From the NCBI GenBank assembly GCA_032871835.1, contig CM065300.1, forward strand, positions 8,575,768 through 8,639,767: a stretch of 64,000 nt of DNA, written 5' to 3'. The notes under the pieces were generated by a model. It was given only the letters and a program-made list of their open reading frames with translations, was not told where the DNA came from and made no database searches. Below, one piece after another: positions 46,661 to 58,717 of this stretch (the stretch's first letter is position 1; each line of letters starts with the position of its first letter). The DNA is from Dipteronia dyeriana. Taxonomy: Eukaryota; Streptophyta; Magnoliopsida; Sapindales; Sapindaceae. Position numbers and translations under genes: made by a program.

Positions 46661-48217
46661 CATTTGAGGATGAATTGGAAGGTAAATCATCTTCACATTC
46701 CATTGTTAGTTGAATTAAGAATGTTGAGAGTTAAGCTTGAAGCACGAGATTGTAAAGCATTACTGGCTACCTTTCAGGTTATACCTATTTTGATTGATCG
46801 TATACGAGAATTACAAACTCAAGATTCTTAATTGAATGAAGAAGTACAGAAAAGCTTACAAGGTGATTTTGTAGTGAGAAGTGATGGTACATTAGTTCTA
46901 GGTAATAGACTCTTTGTGCCAAACATTAAGGAACTCAAGAATAAAATTTTAGATGAAGCTCACTCTTCAGCTTATGCAATGCATCCAGGAAGTACTAAAC
47001 TGTATCGTTCTTTGAAAGAGCATTACTGGTGGCAAGGTATGAAAAGAGAGATAGCAGAATTCATCACTAAATATTTAATTTGTCAACAAGTCAAGGCAGA
47101 GCATCAGAAACCAGCAGGACTATCACAACCACTTCATATTCCCGAATGGAAATGGGAACATGTTACCATGGATTTTTTTGTAGGACTTCCTCGTAGTCAA
47201 AGTGGTCACGACAGTGTATGGGTGACCGTTGATCGACTTACAAAGTCTGCACACTTTCTGCCAATCGGTATTACTTACTCTCTTGACAGATTAGCCAGAA
47301 TTTATGTTGATGAAATAGTTCACCTTCATGGCGCACCGGTATATATAGTGTCAGATAGAGATCCTCGGTTTACATCTAGATTTTGACCCAGTTTACAAGA
47401 AGCTTTGGGAACTAGATTACATTTTAGTACTGTTTTTCACCCGTAGACTGATGGTCAATTGAAGCGCACTATTCAGACATTAGAAGATATGCTTCGAGCT
47501 TTTGTAATGGATTTCAAAGGAAGTTGGGATGTACATATACCTTTGATAGAATTTGCCTACAATAATAGTTATCAAGCTAGCATCGAAATGACTCCTTATG
47601 AAGCTTTGTACGGGAGAAAATGCATAACACCGGTGTGTTTGGATGAAGTAGGCGAGAGAAAGTTGTTAGGTCCAGAACTTGTTCAAGTCACAACAGAAAA
47701 GATTAAAATCATCAGAGACAGATTAAAGGTTGCTCAAGATAGGCAGAAAAACTACACAGATAAGCGGAGAATGGAACTTGAATTTAAAGTAGGTGACTAT
47801 ATGTTCCTACGAATTTCACCTTAGAAAGGTATACTTCGATTTGGAAGACGTGGTAAGTTAAGTCCACAATACTTTGGTCCGTATGAGATCATTGCCAGAG
47901 TAGGAGCAGTGGCATACCGTTTAGCTTTACCTTCAGAGCTTTCCAGAATTCATGATGTATTTCATGTTTCTATGCTTCGAAAATATATAGTTGACCCTAC
48001 GCATGTTTTAACCAAGCAACCAGTGAAGTTAAGAGAAGATTTAACTTATGAAGAGGAACTTATTGAGATTCTAGATAGAAGGGAACAAGTATTACGTACT
48101 AAAGTTATTCCTCTTGTAAAAGTGTTATGGAAAAATCATGTAGTAAAAGAGGCGACTTGGGAACATGAAGATCAGATGCTGTCTCAGTATCCCCATCTGT
48201 TTCGGCTAGGTAAGTAA
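46660..48217 (+). pseudogene. Gypsy integrase with chromodomain-like C-terminus
   Basis: HHCC zinc region around 46960-47100 (first paired Cys is Tyr at 47072-47074). Core with TMDFFVGLP and VSDRDPRFTS for the two Asp; the third acidic residue (Glu) is Lys at 47462-47464. The tail has [29 protein letters not shown] and [13 protein letters not shown]...WEHEDQ, a chromodomain-like end that targets heterochromatin. Stops at 46829-46831, 47384-47386, 47444-47446 and 47822-47824. Confidence 0.92.
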
Positions 48218-48252
48218 TTTCGAGGATGAAATTCTTATATGTAGGGGTGAAT

Positions 48253-49811
48253 TGTTACACCCATGTCTTTCAGGCCCAATTTGAATTTTTTTTTAATTTT
48301 TTTTTGGATAAGCGTGAAGCATAAAAGCCATCAGGTGAGTAAGCTTAGGTGATCTGCATGGCTGACAGGCAGCTGTGAGTTTAGTTAATTAGCTCACAAC
48401 TTCAGTTGTGTCCTTCCATAAGTATATATATTGGAGGATAAACGTTGTGAGAGCTAGAAAGCAGTAGAATCTAGTGGAAGAAAGGAAAGAGAAGGAGAAG
48501 TCAGTGAAGCTCTCTCTCGTGATTATAGATTTCAGTTGATTATTCTTTGGTTCCAGTTTCTAATTGGATCTTGTGTGATTGTTAGGGAAAGAAGACGAAG
48601 TAAGGGAACCTAACATACTTGGTCCGAATTAAGCTTGACGCATAAGTTGTGAGTGAATTAAGTTTCAGTTTTGTTTTTAACTCAAAAGTTTCCAGCTTTA
48701 TACTTAAGATTAATTGTTGTAAATCTTTTAAGCATTTTATTCTCTTTTATGAATGATGGTGATTATATAGAGAACTGAAAGTATGTTTTATGCTTATATT
48801 AGCATTCAGAATCAATATATTATTTTTATGAATTATCAAGAAGAGATTATGATTTTTACAAAAGCACCAGGCCTGTACCCTTCCCCAGTTATGATTATGG
48901 TTGGCTTTTGGGGCCGTTCTACACATGTGTAAGTCAGTTAAGTCGCTCTGCACGTGTATGACCAGAAGTTTTTTCCGACTCTGCTTTTGCACGAAGTAAT
49001 TCGACTTATGTATTGAAGATATCCCTGGGTACTAAATTGGTGCAGATTAAGATTTTATAAAGTATCTTATTCTTGTTCAGAAAAGAGATGCATTCAGTTT
49101 ATTCAGCTTATTCAGCACGAAAGTAGATATATTATCTTTTACTATGTATTACTGAATGCATATTGTAAAGTTGTTTAGAAATGTGTTTTTAAAAGTTTTC
49201 ATTCACACACTGGCGTTAGCGCTCATCCTTTCACTCCTAAAATATTTTTCAGGTAGTTGTTCGGTTGTGCGGACTCAGAAGTTTTGAGGTGGGCCACTCA
49301 ATGACATCATGAAGCATAAAAGTCATGCATTTTTAACTTTCATGTACATATTTAGAAATATGAGGTCGGCATGGTCGAGACGGTAGGCATGGTCGGGACG
49401 TGGTCAGATTTCTACTCGGTCTGTTCGGCCTACTCGGCCTACTCGACCTACTCAGCCCACTCGACCTACTTGGCCCATTGGACATATTCAGTCTACTCGG
49501 CCTACTCAGGTTTCTTACTTGGTTTGCTCGGTTTTCTGGTCGGGACGGACTGGTGTGTTAGTTTTTAAAGTGGTCGGTTTTTGGTCTGATCGGTCATTTT
49601 TGACAAACTTTTTATAACGAACGAAAATATGTAAAGAAATTGCAATTATGTACATTTTGTACTCTCCAATATTTTCATCATATTCTTTTTTGTTTAAAAG
49701 AAAGTATTTTCTATGGAAAGTTTAGTAGAAAGTTCTTTTATCATGCTAGTAAAAGTTCAGCCCACAGGGCCTCCCTCGTACTCAAGAGAGAAGTCGGGGT
49801 GGGTCCTGTCA
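48253..49811 (+). repeat. 3' LTR of the gypsy element
   Basis: 1559 bp, colinear with the 5' LTR and differing by scattered transitions and a few small indels, which indicates an insertion that is not recent. AATTT target copy follows at 49812. Confidence 0.94.
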
Positions 49812-49816
49812 AATTT

Positions 49817-50297
49817 TATAATTTTAAAAAATATTGGGAACTAATTATAAATTTTATTAGGGTTTCTTGCCTTCTTTTCATCTCTTTCACTCACAATTCA
49901 GAAATCAAAGTCTAATATCTAAGCAGCAACCGAAGAAGTGAAGAAAGAATGAGTTCTCTTTCTCTCATAAATCACTTAAATTAGAACTAAAATCCTAAAA
50001 AGTTGTCGAAGTAGTAAAGAAAGAAGAAGTGAAGAAGCTTTTCATCACTTTCTCTATTGAAATCAGAAGTGAAATCAGAAGTGAAATACGAAGTACCTGT
50101 CGAAGAAGCAAAGAAGAAGAGAAGAGGAAAAAAAATTGAGGAAGAACCGAAGAAGAAACGTCGTACCTTACACTGAAATCATCAGGTTTTTCTCATTGTG
50201 GTTGCGGACTGCCTAAGTTCCTTTCTTCTTCACTTTTTTATTTTTTTTTCTTATATATACTGATATAGACATACAGACATATAGTGATACGAAATAT

Positions 50298-50334
<37 letters not shown>

Positions 50335-50776
50335 ATTATGGGTTGTGGCTGTGGGACAAATTTGTTTAATTATGGGCTATGACTGTTAAAAAAAAAGATA
50401 TTATGAATTGTGGTTGTGGGACACATTTGTTTAATTAACTAATTAAGTGATTATTTAGGAGTAATGGGACAGCCGATAGATCACAGATGTCTTTAGAAAT
50501 TAAATTGTTACATGGAGTTATTTATTATTGATTTATTATGAAATCATTTCATTAGAAATTAAATTATGCAATTGAATGAATGAATGTGAATACATGACAA
50601 TACGACATTGAATAATTGAATGAACGAAATTATTTTAATATAGTTTATTATTTATGCAATTATGCCTTATTTTCATGTGATAGTTTGTTTCATTATTTAA
50701 TATTTAGTAATCGAATAAAATGAGTGACAATTAGTGACAGTTTCCTACTTTCTTGTTATTGCCTATTATTTCAAAT
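49817..50776. other. Leader region of the split hAT element
   Basis: Noncoding DNA between the gypsy element and the hAT transposase start. It holds a purine-rich direct repeat (GAAATCAGAAGT, about 50058-50090), (TA)n at 50300-50331, and a duplicated block of about 50 bp with GATATTATG...GTTGTGG (50331 and 50397). Probably 5' UTR and intron. Confidence 0.5.
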
Positions 50777-53110
50777 ATGTTTTTTCAAAAAACGAGTGAC
50801 AACGTGCCAATCTCTACCGACTCTATTGGCACCGCTAATATAGCAACTAGAAATGAAACTGGCAATGGTAGTGCTACAACATTGAATGTTCAAGTTCCAC
50901 TATGGAAGTATGTTACAAAACTTGATAAAGTGGGAAAAAGCAGTGGAAATGTTTCATTCCGATGCAAATTTTGCATGAATGTTTATAAAGGATCATACTC
51001 TAGAGTGAAGAATCATTTGATGAAAGTTAAGGGAAGTGGGATTGCAAGTTGCTCTAGAGTTACAAATGCAAATTTATTGGAAATGCAAAAGGGCAGCGGA
51101 AGAAGCGGAATTAAGGGTGCAACAATCTTTACTTAGGCATGTTCCTTTACCTAACACATCCTCACATGATAAGACTATTGGTTCTTCTAACTCGAGTAAT
51201 TATTCCAATTTACCATCTCATGAACCAAAAAAGAGGAAGGGAATGAGTGGACCTCTTGAGAAGGCCTTCAACATTGGTGCTAGAAAAAAAATTGGATGGT
51301 GAAATTGCAAGAATTTTTTACACGGGTGGCTTGTCATTTCACTTTGCACAATATCCTTAGTATGTACGTGCCTTCACAAATGCACTTCCAGGTTATGTAC
51401 TTATGTCCCTCTAGATTACAATGCATTACGAACTACACTTCTCCAAAAAGAGAAGAGTAACATTGAACGATTGTTGGTGCCAATTAAGGGTACTTGGAAA
51501 ACAAATGGTGTAAGTTTATGCAGTGATGGATGGACGGATGTTCAAAGAAGACCCCTTATTAACATTATGACGATTTGTGATAGTGGACCAATGTTTTTAA
51601 GGGCCGTAAATTGTGAAGGAGATTAGAAAGATAAGTACTTTATTTCCAATTTGTTTGTTGATGCCATTCGAGAAATTGGTTCAGAAAATGTGGTGCATGT
51701 AATCATTGATAATGCCCCAGTTTGTAAGGCAGTAGGACTTCTTGTGGAGGTAAAGTTTCCACACATCTTTTGGACACCATATGTTGTTCATACCCTCAAT
51801 CTTGCTTTGAAGAACATTTGTTCACCATCTCCACATCCAAAATATGATGATACTATGGAAGGATGTGGTTGGATTTCAAAGGTTTCTAGTGATGTTTTCT
51901 TCATCAAAAATTTGATTATGAACCACAGTATGAGGTTGCCGATGTTTAATGATCATTCCAAGTTAAAGTTGCTCTCAGCTGTCGATACACGTTTTGCTTC
52001 TACAATTGTGATGCTTAAGAGATTTAAGCAGATAAAGCAAGGGTTAGAGCAAATGGTGATTAGTGAAAGATGGGATATGTATAAAGATAATGATGTGGAA
52101 AAGGCGAGATCTGTGAAGGAAAAAATATTAAATGAATATTTTTGGGTTGACATTAACTACATTTGTAGATTTACAGCTCCTATATATGAGATGTTTCGGA
52201 TGGCCGATACGGACACACCCTGTCTTCACTTGGTTTATGAGTGGTGGGATTCTATGATAGAAAAAGTGAAGATTGCTATATTTAGAAAAGAAATGAGGCA
52301 ACTTGATGATAAATCAAGGTTCTTTGATGTGGTGTATTGAATTTTAGTGGAGCGATGGACCAAAAGTAGTACACCACTCCATTGCTTGGCACATTCCCTG
52401 AATCCTAGGTAAGTTGGTAACATTCTAAATTTATTTACATTTCAGTCTTTAGTAAATTCTTTACATTAATTTTTTATGAATAATGATTTGTTTTTATTAC
52501 TCTACTTCTAGATATTATTGCCAAGAATGACTTGAAGAGGCTCTTGATCGTGTTCTCCACACCAAGACCTTGAGATTTCAGTGGAAAGAAACAAATCTAT
52601 TAAGAGATATTTTACAAATGATATTGAAAGAAGAAAGGTCAATGAGGAGTATGCCGCTTTTAATCGTGCCTTGGTCATTTTTTAGGTCATAATTCTATAA
52701 GTGATAGAGCTTTTATGTCTCTGGTGAATTGGTGGATTGTTCATGGAACTTCCACACCATCTCTTTAATCCATTGCTTTGAAGCTACTTCAACAACCTTG
52801 TTCATCCTCATGTTGTGAAAGAAATTGGAACACATATAATTTCATTCATTCTTTAAAGAGGAACAAGATGACACCACAAAAAGCTGAAGATTTCTTATTT
52901 GTTCATAATAATTTTCGTCTTTTATCGAGGAAATCTACAAGCTACAATGAATGTATGTCTCAATTGTGGGATGTTGGAGGGGATGATTTTGATTCCATGG
53001 ATATGGAGAACACTGGTCTACTTGAGATTGCAAACATTTCCCTTAATGAACCACAGTTAGAGACTGTATTATTTGGAATTGTTGACAATGTGATGAATGA
53101 ACTTATTTAG
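50777..53110 (+). pseudogene. hAT transposase (BED finger, DUF659, dimerisation region)
   Basis: From the ATG at 50777, residues about 55-95 form a BED finger (FRCKFCMNVYKGSYSRVKNHL). DUF659-type text follows (VSLCSDGWTDVQRRPLINIM, VVHVIIDNAPVCKAVG, then WTPYVVHTLNLALKNI) and a C-terminal hAT block (SSCCERNWNTYNFIHSLKRN) near 52800-52860. Frameshifts near 51090 and 51290 (A run) and stops near 51357, 51625, 52338 and 52767 inactivate it. It belongs to the DUF659 branch, distinct from the transposase at 37156. Confidence 0.88.
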
Positions 53111-53789
53111 GAATTACTACTTTTATGAGTTTTTTTTTAATGTTTGGACTTATATTTGTACTTTTGTAATATTTTATAACTTTTATGTGACTTATGTTTT
53201 GACTTTAGAATGAATTATGTTTTTACTTTTTCAAATTTATATTTGTTTAAAAATATATATATATATATATATATATAATTTTAATTGGCGTATTCTGCCA
53301 TGTCCGTATCCTAGTTTTTTTAGATTTACCGTATCCTCGTATCGTGTTGTATCGTATTGTATCCGGGGTCAAAAACTTATTGGCACTATTTGAGAGGTGT
53401 GTTGTGCAAATATCACCACTTTACTAATGTATGTTTAAAAGGCACCAAAAGAGCATTTGAGACAAAAATACCCCGAAATATTTTAACAGTGAAGAAGTTG
53501 TCATTTTCAAAGTCAGAAAGAAGCAACAGTTAAACCGACGGAAAACTAATCGACGGTGAAGTGACCGGAAGAGCTGCGATTGACAAAGGTAAGATTGGTT
53601 ATTTTTCCTCATTTTTGTTGTTGTTAACTTGCACTACATGTTAGAATTGAGTTTTGTTGATAGGAATTGTAGAAACCGGTTAAAATAGAGATATGAGAAT
53701 GGTTGTGGTTTAGGTTAGGGTTTGTAATTTGGTTGAATATCAGTTGAGGAAGATGAAATCTGGGTTTTCGAGACTTTTTTAAAGAAAAT

Positions 53790-54650
53790 CGAGCTTATTT
53801 GATTAGTCGAGCTATTTTTTTCATGAAAATTAGGTTTTTGTAGATCGAGGTTTTTGGAAAAGGAATCGAGCTTTTTCAAAAAGGAATCGAGCTTTTTAAA
53901 AAAGAATCGAGCCATTTTGAAAAGGATCGAGCTTTTTTGAATATGTTTCGAGCTTTTTTGAATAGATTCTGAGCTTTTTTGAATAGGTTCGAGCTGATTT
54001 AGAATTAGATCGAGCGTATTTGAAAGGGATCGAGCTTTTTTGAAAAGGGATCGAGCCTTTTTAAAAGGGATCGAGCCATTTTAAAAAGGAAGCGAGCTTT
54101 TTTGAATAAGTTCGAACTATTTTTGAATTGGATCGAGCCTATTTGAAAGGGATCGAGCTTTTTTGAAAAGGGATGGAGCTTTTTTTAAAAGAGATCGAGC
54201 TTTTTTTTAAAGGGATCGAGCCTTTTTGAAAAGGGATCGAGCTTTTTTGAATATGTTTCGAGCTTTTTTGAATTGGTTCGAGCTGTTTTTGAATTGGATC
54301 TAGCCTATTTGAAAGGGATCGAGCTTTTTTGAAAAGGGATCGAGCTTTTTTGAAAAGGGATCGAGCCTTTTTTAAAAGGGATCGAGCTTTTTTAAAAAGG
54401 GGTCGAGCTTATTTTAGAAGGGATCGAGCTTTTTTTAAAAGTGATCGAGCCTTTTTTGAAAGGGATCGAGCCTTTTTGAAATGGATCGAGCCTTTTTGAA
54501 AGGGATCGAGCCTTTATGAAAAGGGATCGAGCTTTTTTGTAAAGCAATCGAGCTGTTTTGAAAGGGGTAGAGCCTTTTTGAAAAGGAATCGAGCATTTTT
54601 GTAAATCAATCGGGCTTTTTTGAAAGGGATCGAGCTTTTTATAAAATTCT
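53790..54650 (+). repeat. GATCGAGCTTTTTT minisatellite, left array
   Basis: About 40 irregular units of about 21 bp, GGGATCGAGCTTTTTTGAAAA, with variants such as TTCGAGC and ATCGAGCC, immediately upstream of the protease-type gene. No open reading frame is kept across it. Confidence 0.95.
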
Positions 54651-55992
54651 GTCTAATGATGTTGTATTTCTGTTACATTGAAAATGAGAAATAGGTTGAG
54701 GGATTCACTTAAAACTCTTGAAGGATACTGGTACAAGGGCAAATTGACACGACACAACCATTTTGATGCCCTTGCCCATTTAGACGACGCGCTGAACCGT
54801 GTCCCTGTAGAATTTGCAGATGAAGACCGTCGGCGGTTCATGGCGTCTTGTTTCGGGCATTTCCTGACAATGCATAGGGAGATAAAGTTTTTCAATGGTA
54901 TTATCCATCGGTTGCTTTTAAGGGAGCTCCATCATAACAGCCCCACAGATGAGATGCACTTCATGTTAGGAACCCAGTCGGTGAGGTTTTCGAAGGTGGA
55001 ATTTTGCCTGATCATCGGACTGCGGTTTGGAGTTGTACCAGAGACCACAATGTATGCAGCAGTGGAGAATGGCATACATGAGCGGTACTTTCCTGGAGCC
55101 GAGGAGGTGTCGCTGGAGCAGATTAGGGGTGTTGCACCGGCACAGATTTCGGACAGGCATACGATGCTGTCAAGCTCTACCTCTTATATATGCTGAACTG
55201 GATACCGATTGGGGTGGATGAGAGATTCAAGATTCCAGTTTGGCAGTTTCGGCTGGTTGAGGACCTCGATGTGTTCGACTCGTTCCCGTGGGTTGCCCAC
55301 GTGTATATGCATTCTATTCACTCATTCAAGCATGCACTTGACGGGCGAAGAGACGGGTTCGAGCGACGCGGGCAGGAAAAGGGCGTTGATGTACACAGGG
55401 TGGAGACTTACAACATATATGGTCTTTCTCATGCCCTGTTGGTATGAAGTTCGAACTATAAATTGTACTTTATTGTTGGTGCCCAAAATTGTATGGATAC
55501 TTATCGTACTTATCTATGATGCAGATATTTGCTTTGGAGGTGATCCCTGAGTTGGCCAAAGAGGTCGGTGTCTGGAGGGTTACTGATCTGACTTCCTGTA
55601 TTTTGAAGTGGGAGTTGACCAAACAACCGAGAGGGAAGAAGCTAGCAAAGATTTTCAAAACCAGGGTATGTATTTATTTTGTTAATGTTTTTATTAGTTA
55701 GTATTTGTACAATGACATTGTTCTAACTAATATTTCAGATGTTTGCTATCAAGGAACTGGTGCTGACACCAGCTGAGAGACAGACACTGTACTATGCCTG
55801 CCTAGACGAAGCATGTATGTAGAAGATGACACGGATGATATACCGCCTGAGGTCCCTGATCAGACCACCTTAGGCAGGATCAGTGGTACAGACAAGACCA
55901 TTGACAATGAGGGATCTGAGCCCGTCGTTGGGGGTTTGAGGCCCAGTGACAGTGAGGGATATGAGACAGACCCTCAACGAGAAAGGCATAAG

Positions 55993-56020
55993 CATAGGCA
56001 TAGGCATAGGCATAGGCGGG
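55993..56020 (+). repeat. CATAGG hexamer repeat
   Basis: Four to five tandem GCATAG units in exon 3 of the protease-type gene. One frame gives His-Arg repeats; another gives Gly-Ile repeats that run on smoothly into FPPPDMVHLQGIPV, so the latter is probably the original frame. Confidence 0.85.
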
Positions 56021-56529
56021 TTTGGTTTTCCACCCCCGGACATGGTACATCTGCAGGGGATTCCCGTGGGGGCGTTGGATGTGATGGGAAAGGTAAGTTG
56101 AAAACAAAGTTAAGTGTTTTTTAGTAACACATGCTGATAGTTTTTTACTAACAATGTAGACATGATTTCAGGCTCTGTGGACTGAAATATTGAACGATGT
56201 ACATGAAGCCGTCTGGAAGAGTGACGAGGATCGATAACGTCAACACTTGGAGTTATTGGATATGATCCGAAAGAGTGATGAGGATCGTCAGCAGCAACAC
56301 CGATTGTTACTGGATATGATCCGGGGGCTTCAAGGTTCAACCTTAAGTACACACCGGGATGACCCCCCACCTCCTGATCAATTATTTAGTCCCAGAGGGT
56401 CGACTGATAGGTTTACGGGGGGGACAGACACCCAGGCTCAGCGGTCCCCCCCACCTCCCATCACATCGATCCCCCCTCCTCGCAGCACATCGATCCCCTT
56501 ACCTCTTATCACATCGATTCAACCACTGC

Positions 56530-56790
56530 GGTCCCCTCTCCCACCTAGCACTTTCGTGGCGTCGGAGCGGTCCACTCCCCCACCCAACACGTCTATGCCA
56601 TCGGAGCGGTCCCCTCCCCCGCCCAGCACGTCCGTGGCGTCAGAGCGATCCCCTCCCCCACCCAGCACGTCCTTGGTGTCGGAGGGGTCCCCTCCCCCAT
56701 CCAGCATGTCCATGCCGTCGGAGCGGTCCCCTCCCCCACCCAGCACGTCTGTGGCGTCGGAGCGGTCCCCTCCCCCGGTAAAACGTTTAG
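56530..56790 (+). repeat. 45-bp coding minisatellite (SERSPPPPSTSV)
   Basis: Six to seven units of 45 bp, each encoding about 15 residues around SERSPPPPSTSVA, in exon 4. It lies between the DUF1985 and protease parts as a flexible proline/serine linker. Long ORFs appear on both strands here because of the repeat. Confidence 0.93.
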
Positions 56791-58182
56791 ATAAGCGCGG
56801 ATGGCAGTTGGTGAGCCCTTACACAGATCCATGCCGTCCAAAGAGGTTGAAGACACGGCCCGAGTCCGTGGAACACATTTTTGACCCCCACGGACTAGTG
56901 GACGGTGACCACCTAGCAGCATACAAGGCCTTCAATAGGAACATCAACGGGGAACAGTGAGTCCAACTTTTTATAATACAAATGGATGTACATTTATTGT
57001 TTATTCTAATTTATGTATAGCTAAGGTAATTCAATCATTAAACAGACGTGATGTGGACGTGCTGTCACCAGTTACCGCGGGATGGTTCGTGCTTATGCAG
57101 TCCAACTTCATGGACTTGGAGGACACGGTACGTACTTATTATATTTCATATTAACTTTTGTGTAAGTATTGTTGAATTGTTAACAATTACGGTGGTTTTA
57201 TTGTTTGTCAGCATATGGATGCATACCTCAATATTCTTCGCAAGCGTCAGCAAGGATTCCACAATGTGTACAACCAGAGGATCAACGTGTTGGATACACA
57301 ATTTTATGTAAGTAGTTATAACATTTGGGAATCACATCGGATTTTATGCTTCTGTATTAATAATACGATCTTGTCAATGCTTGTACAGCCACTTATGTTG
57401 TACATGTGGGAGAGGATGATGCCTCGTGATTCCCACGGTGCTGTGAGCACGGCAAGGTGGAATGTGTTACAGTCTCGATGGTTGGAAGAGGACATTCCAC
57501 GGTCCGTGGAGCAACCACGAGTGGAAACCTCCCATGGCACGAGGTTGACCAGGTAAGTGTTACATGATTGAGATGATTTAAAAAAAATTGTAAGTATATC
57601 CTCAGCTAACACGGCATGCAAACTATTACAGGTGCTGATTCCGTGCAACGTTGGGGCCCAACATTGGCTGGTGGTGAGCGTCGACCTTTGTCGCGTGAAG
57701 ATTGATATTTATGACCCCTGGAGACAGGAAGTCCCTTATCAGATCAGGCACCACCAGGTCCGACCATTACGGTGGTTTTTACCCTCCATGTTGAGTGACG
57801 CAGGGTTCCACACAGCACGACGACCTGGTCGTCGGGCGTTCACTAGGGAAAATAAGCCCTTCTCGGTCAGCCTGGTGCATCCTTCTACAGTCCCCCAACA
57901 AAAGAAATCGTAAGATATTATATTTCATTCACGTGTTTAGATATTCTTTATGAACGATTTCTAATGGTGTTTTATGTCCCGAATTGTAGAGGTAACTGTG
58001 GTCCCCATACTTTGAGAATTATCGAGTACATAGTGGCGAACCGAAGGCCATTTGATTGGTCAGAGGACGACATGGGGATGATTCGGGAAAAAATGGTTGT
58101 GGAGATTTTTGCTAACTCCAGGCCCGCCAAGTGGTTTTTTGTATATTACCATTTTAGTTGTACAGAGACATGTAATTAATTC

Positions 58183-58717
58183 ATGAATATTAATTCGTTC
58201 ATTATTCATTCATTAATATTGATTCATTCATTAATATTAATTCATTCATTAATAAATATGATACACTTCCAAAAGTTTTCAATGTGATCAAAAAATTGTC
58301 ATTCATTCCCTATTAGAGTCAATGTTAGGGCACGTTTGTTTGTTGTGTCCAATTGAATGGCAGATGCTACACTTGCGGCGGTATTCATCAGGAACAGCTC
58401 TTCTTGTACCTTCATTAATCATCGGTGGATTAGAACATCTCCTAAAATTCATGAATATTAATTCGTTCATTATTCATTCATTAATATTGATTCATTCATT
58501 AATATTAATTCATTCATTAATAAATATGATACACTTCCAAAAGTTTTCAATGTGATCAAAAAATTGTCATTCATTCCCTATTAGAGTCAATGTTAGGGCA
58601 CGTTTGTTTGTTGTGTCCAATTGAATGGTAGATGCTACACTTGCGGTGGTATTCATCAGGAACAGCTCTTCTTGTACCTTCATTAATCATCGGTGGATTA
58701 GAACATCTCCTAAAATT
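58183..58717. repeat. Tandem duplication of 268 bp at the tail-to-tail junction
   Basis: 58183-58450 and 58451-58717 are almost identical. The only differences noticed are CAG to TAG and GCGGCGG to GCGGTGG in the second copy. It covers the 3' end of the transposase gene and the spacer, and contains short ATTAATATTGATTC repeats. Confidence 0.95.

Larger units (their letters stand above)
41849..49811 (+). mobile_element. Ty3/gypsy LTR retrotransposon, chromovirus (Tekay/Del-like)
   Basis: LTRs at 41849-43445 and 48253-49811 begin TGTWACACCC and end CCTGTCA, and AATTT flanks the element (41844-41848, 49812-49816). After the 5' LTR a degenerate Met-tRNA primer site (ATTAGAGCCCATGG) is seen; before the 3' LTR is the purine tract TAGGGGTGAAT. 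Gene order gag, protease, RT, RNase H, integrase with a chromodomain-like C-terminus identifies Ty3/gypsy, and the clade is inferred from the long LTRs and that tail. The element is complete in layout but broken by many stops. Confidence 0.95.
54684..58179 (+). pseudogene. MULE-borne DUF1985 / C48 (Ulp1-like) cysteine protease gene
   Basis: About nine exons with GT-AG introns. Exon 1 (54684-55441) has a DUF1985-like region (FMLGTQSVRFSKVEFCLIIG, LNWIPIGVDERFKIP, FPWVAHVY). Further exons start at 55525, 55739, 56172 (proline-rich repeat), 57021, 57212, 57389, 57632 and 57990. The last two carry the C48 protease signature: His in VGAQHWLVV, Asp in IDIYDPW and Cys in GNCGPHT, the His-Asp-Cys triad of SUMO/NEDD8-type proteases. 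Breaks: frame changes near 55130, 55812, about 56000 and in exon 7, and a TAA at 56235-56237. The triad is intact but the gene as a whole cannot make one protein. Family function in MULEs is unknown; desumoylation is only inferred. Confidence 0.82.

Noticed and set aside
41849..49811. A potentially active gypsy element
   Set aside because: At least six nonsense codons in pol, several frameshifts and lost catalytic residues make it inactive.
53790..54650. Regular repeats resembling a CRISPR array
   Set aside because: Units are irregular, degenerate and AT-rich with no unique spacers, in a plant transposon. It is a minisatellite.
56519..56922. Long minus-strand ORFs with GGGGDRSD repeats
   Set aside because: Shadows of the 45-bp proline repeat on the plus strand.
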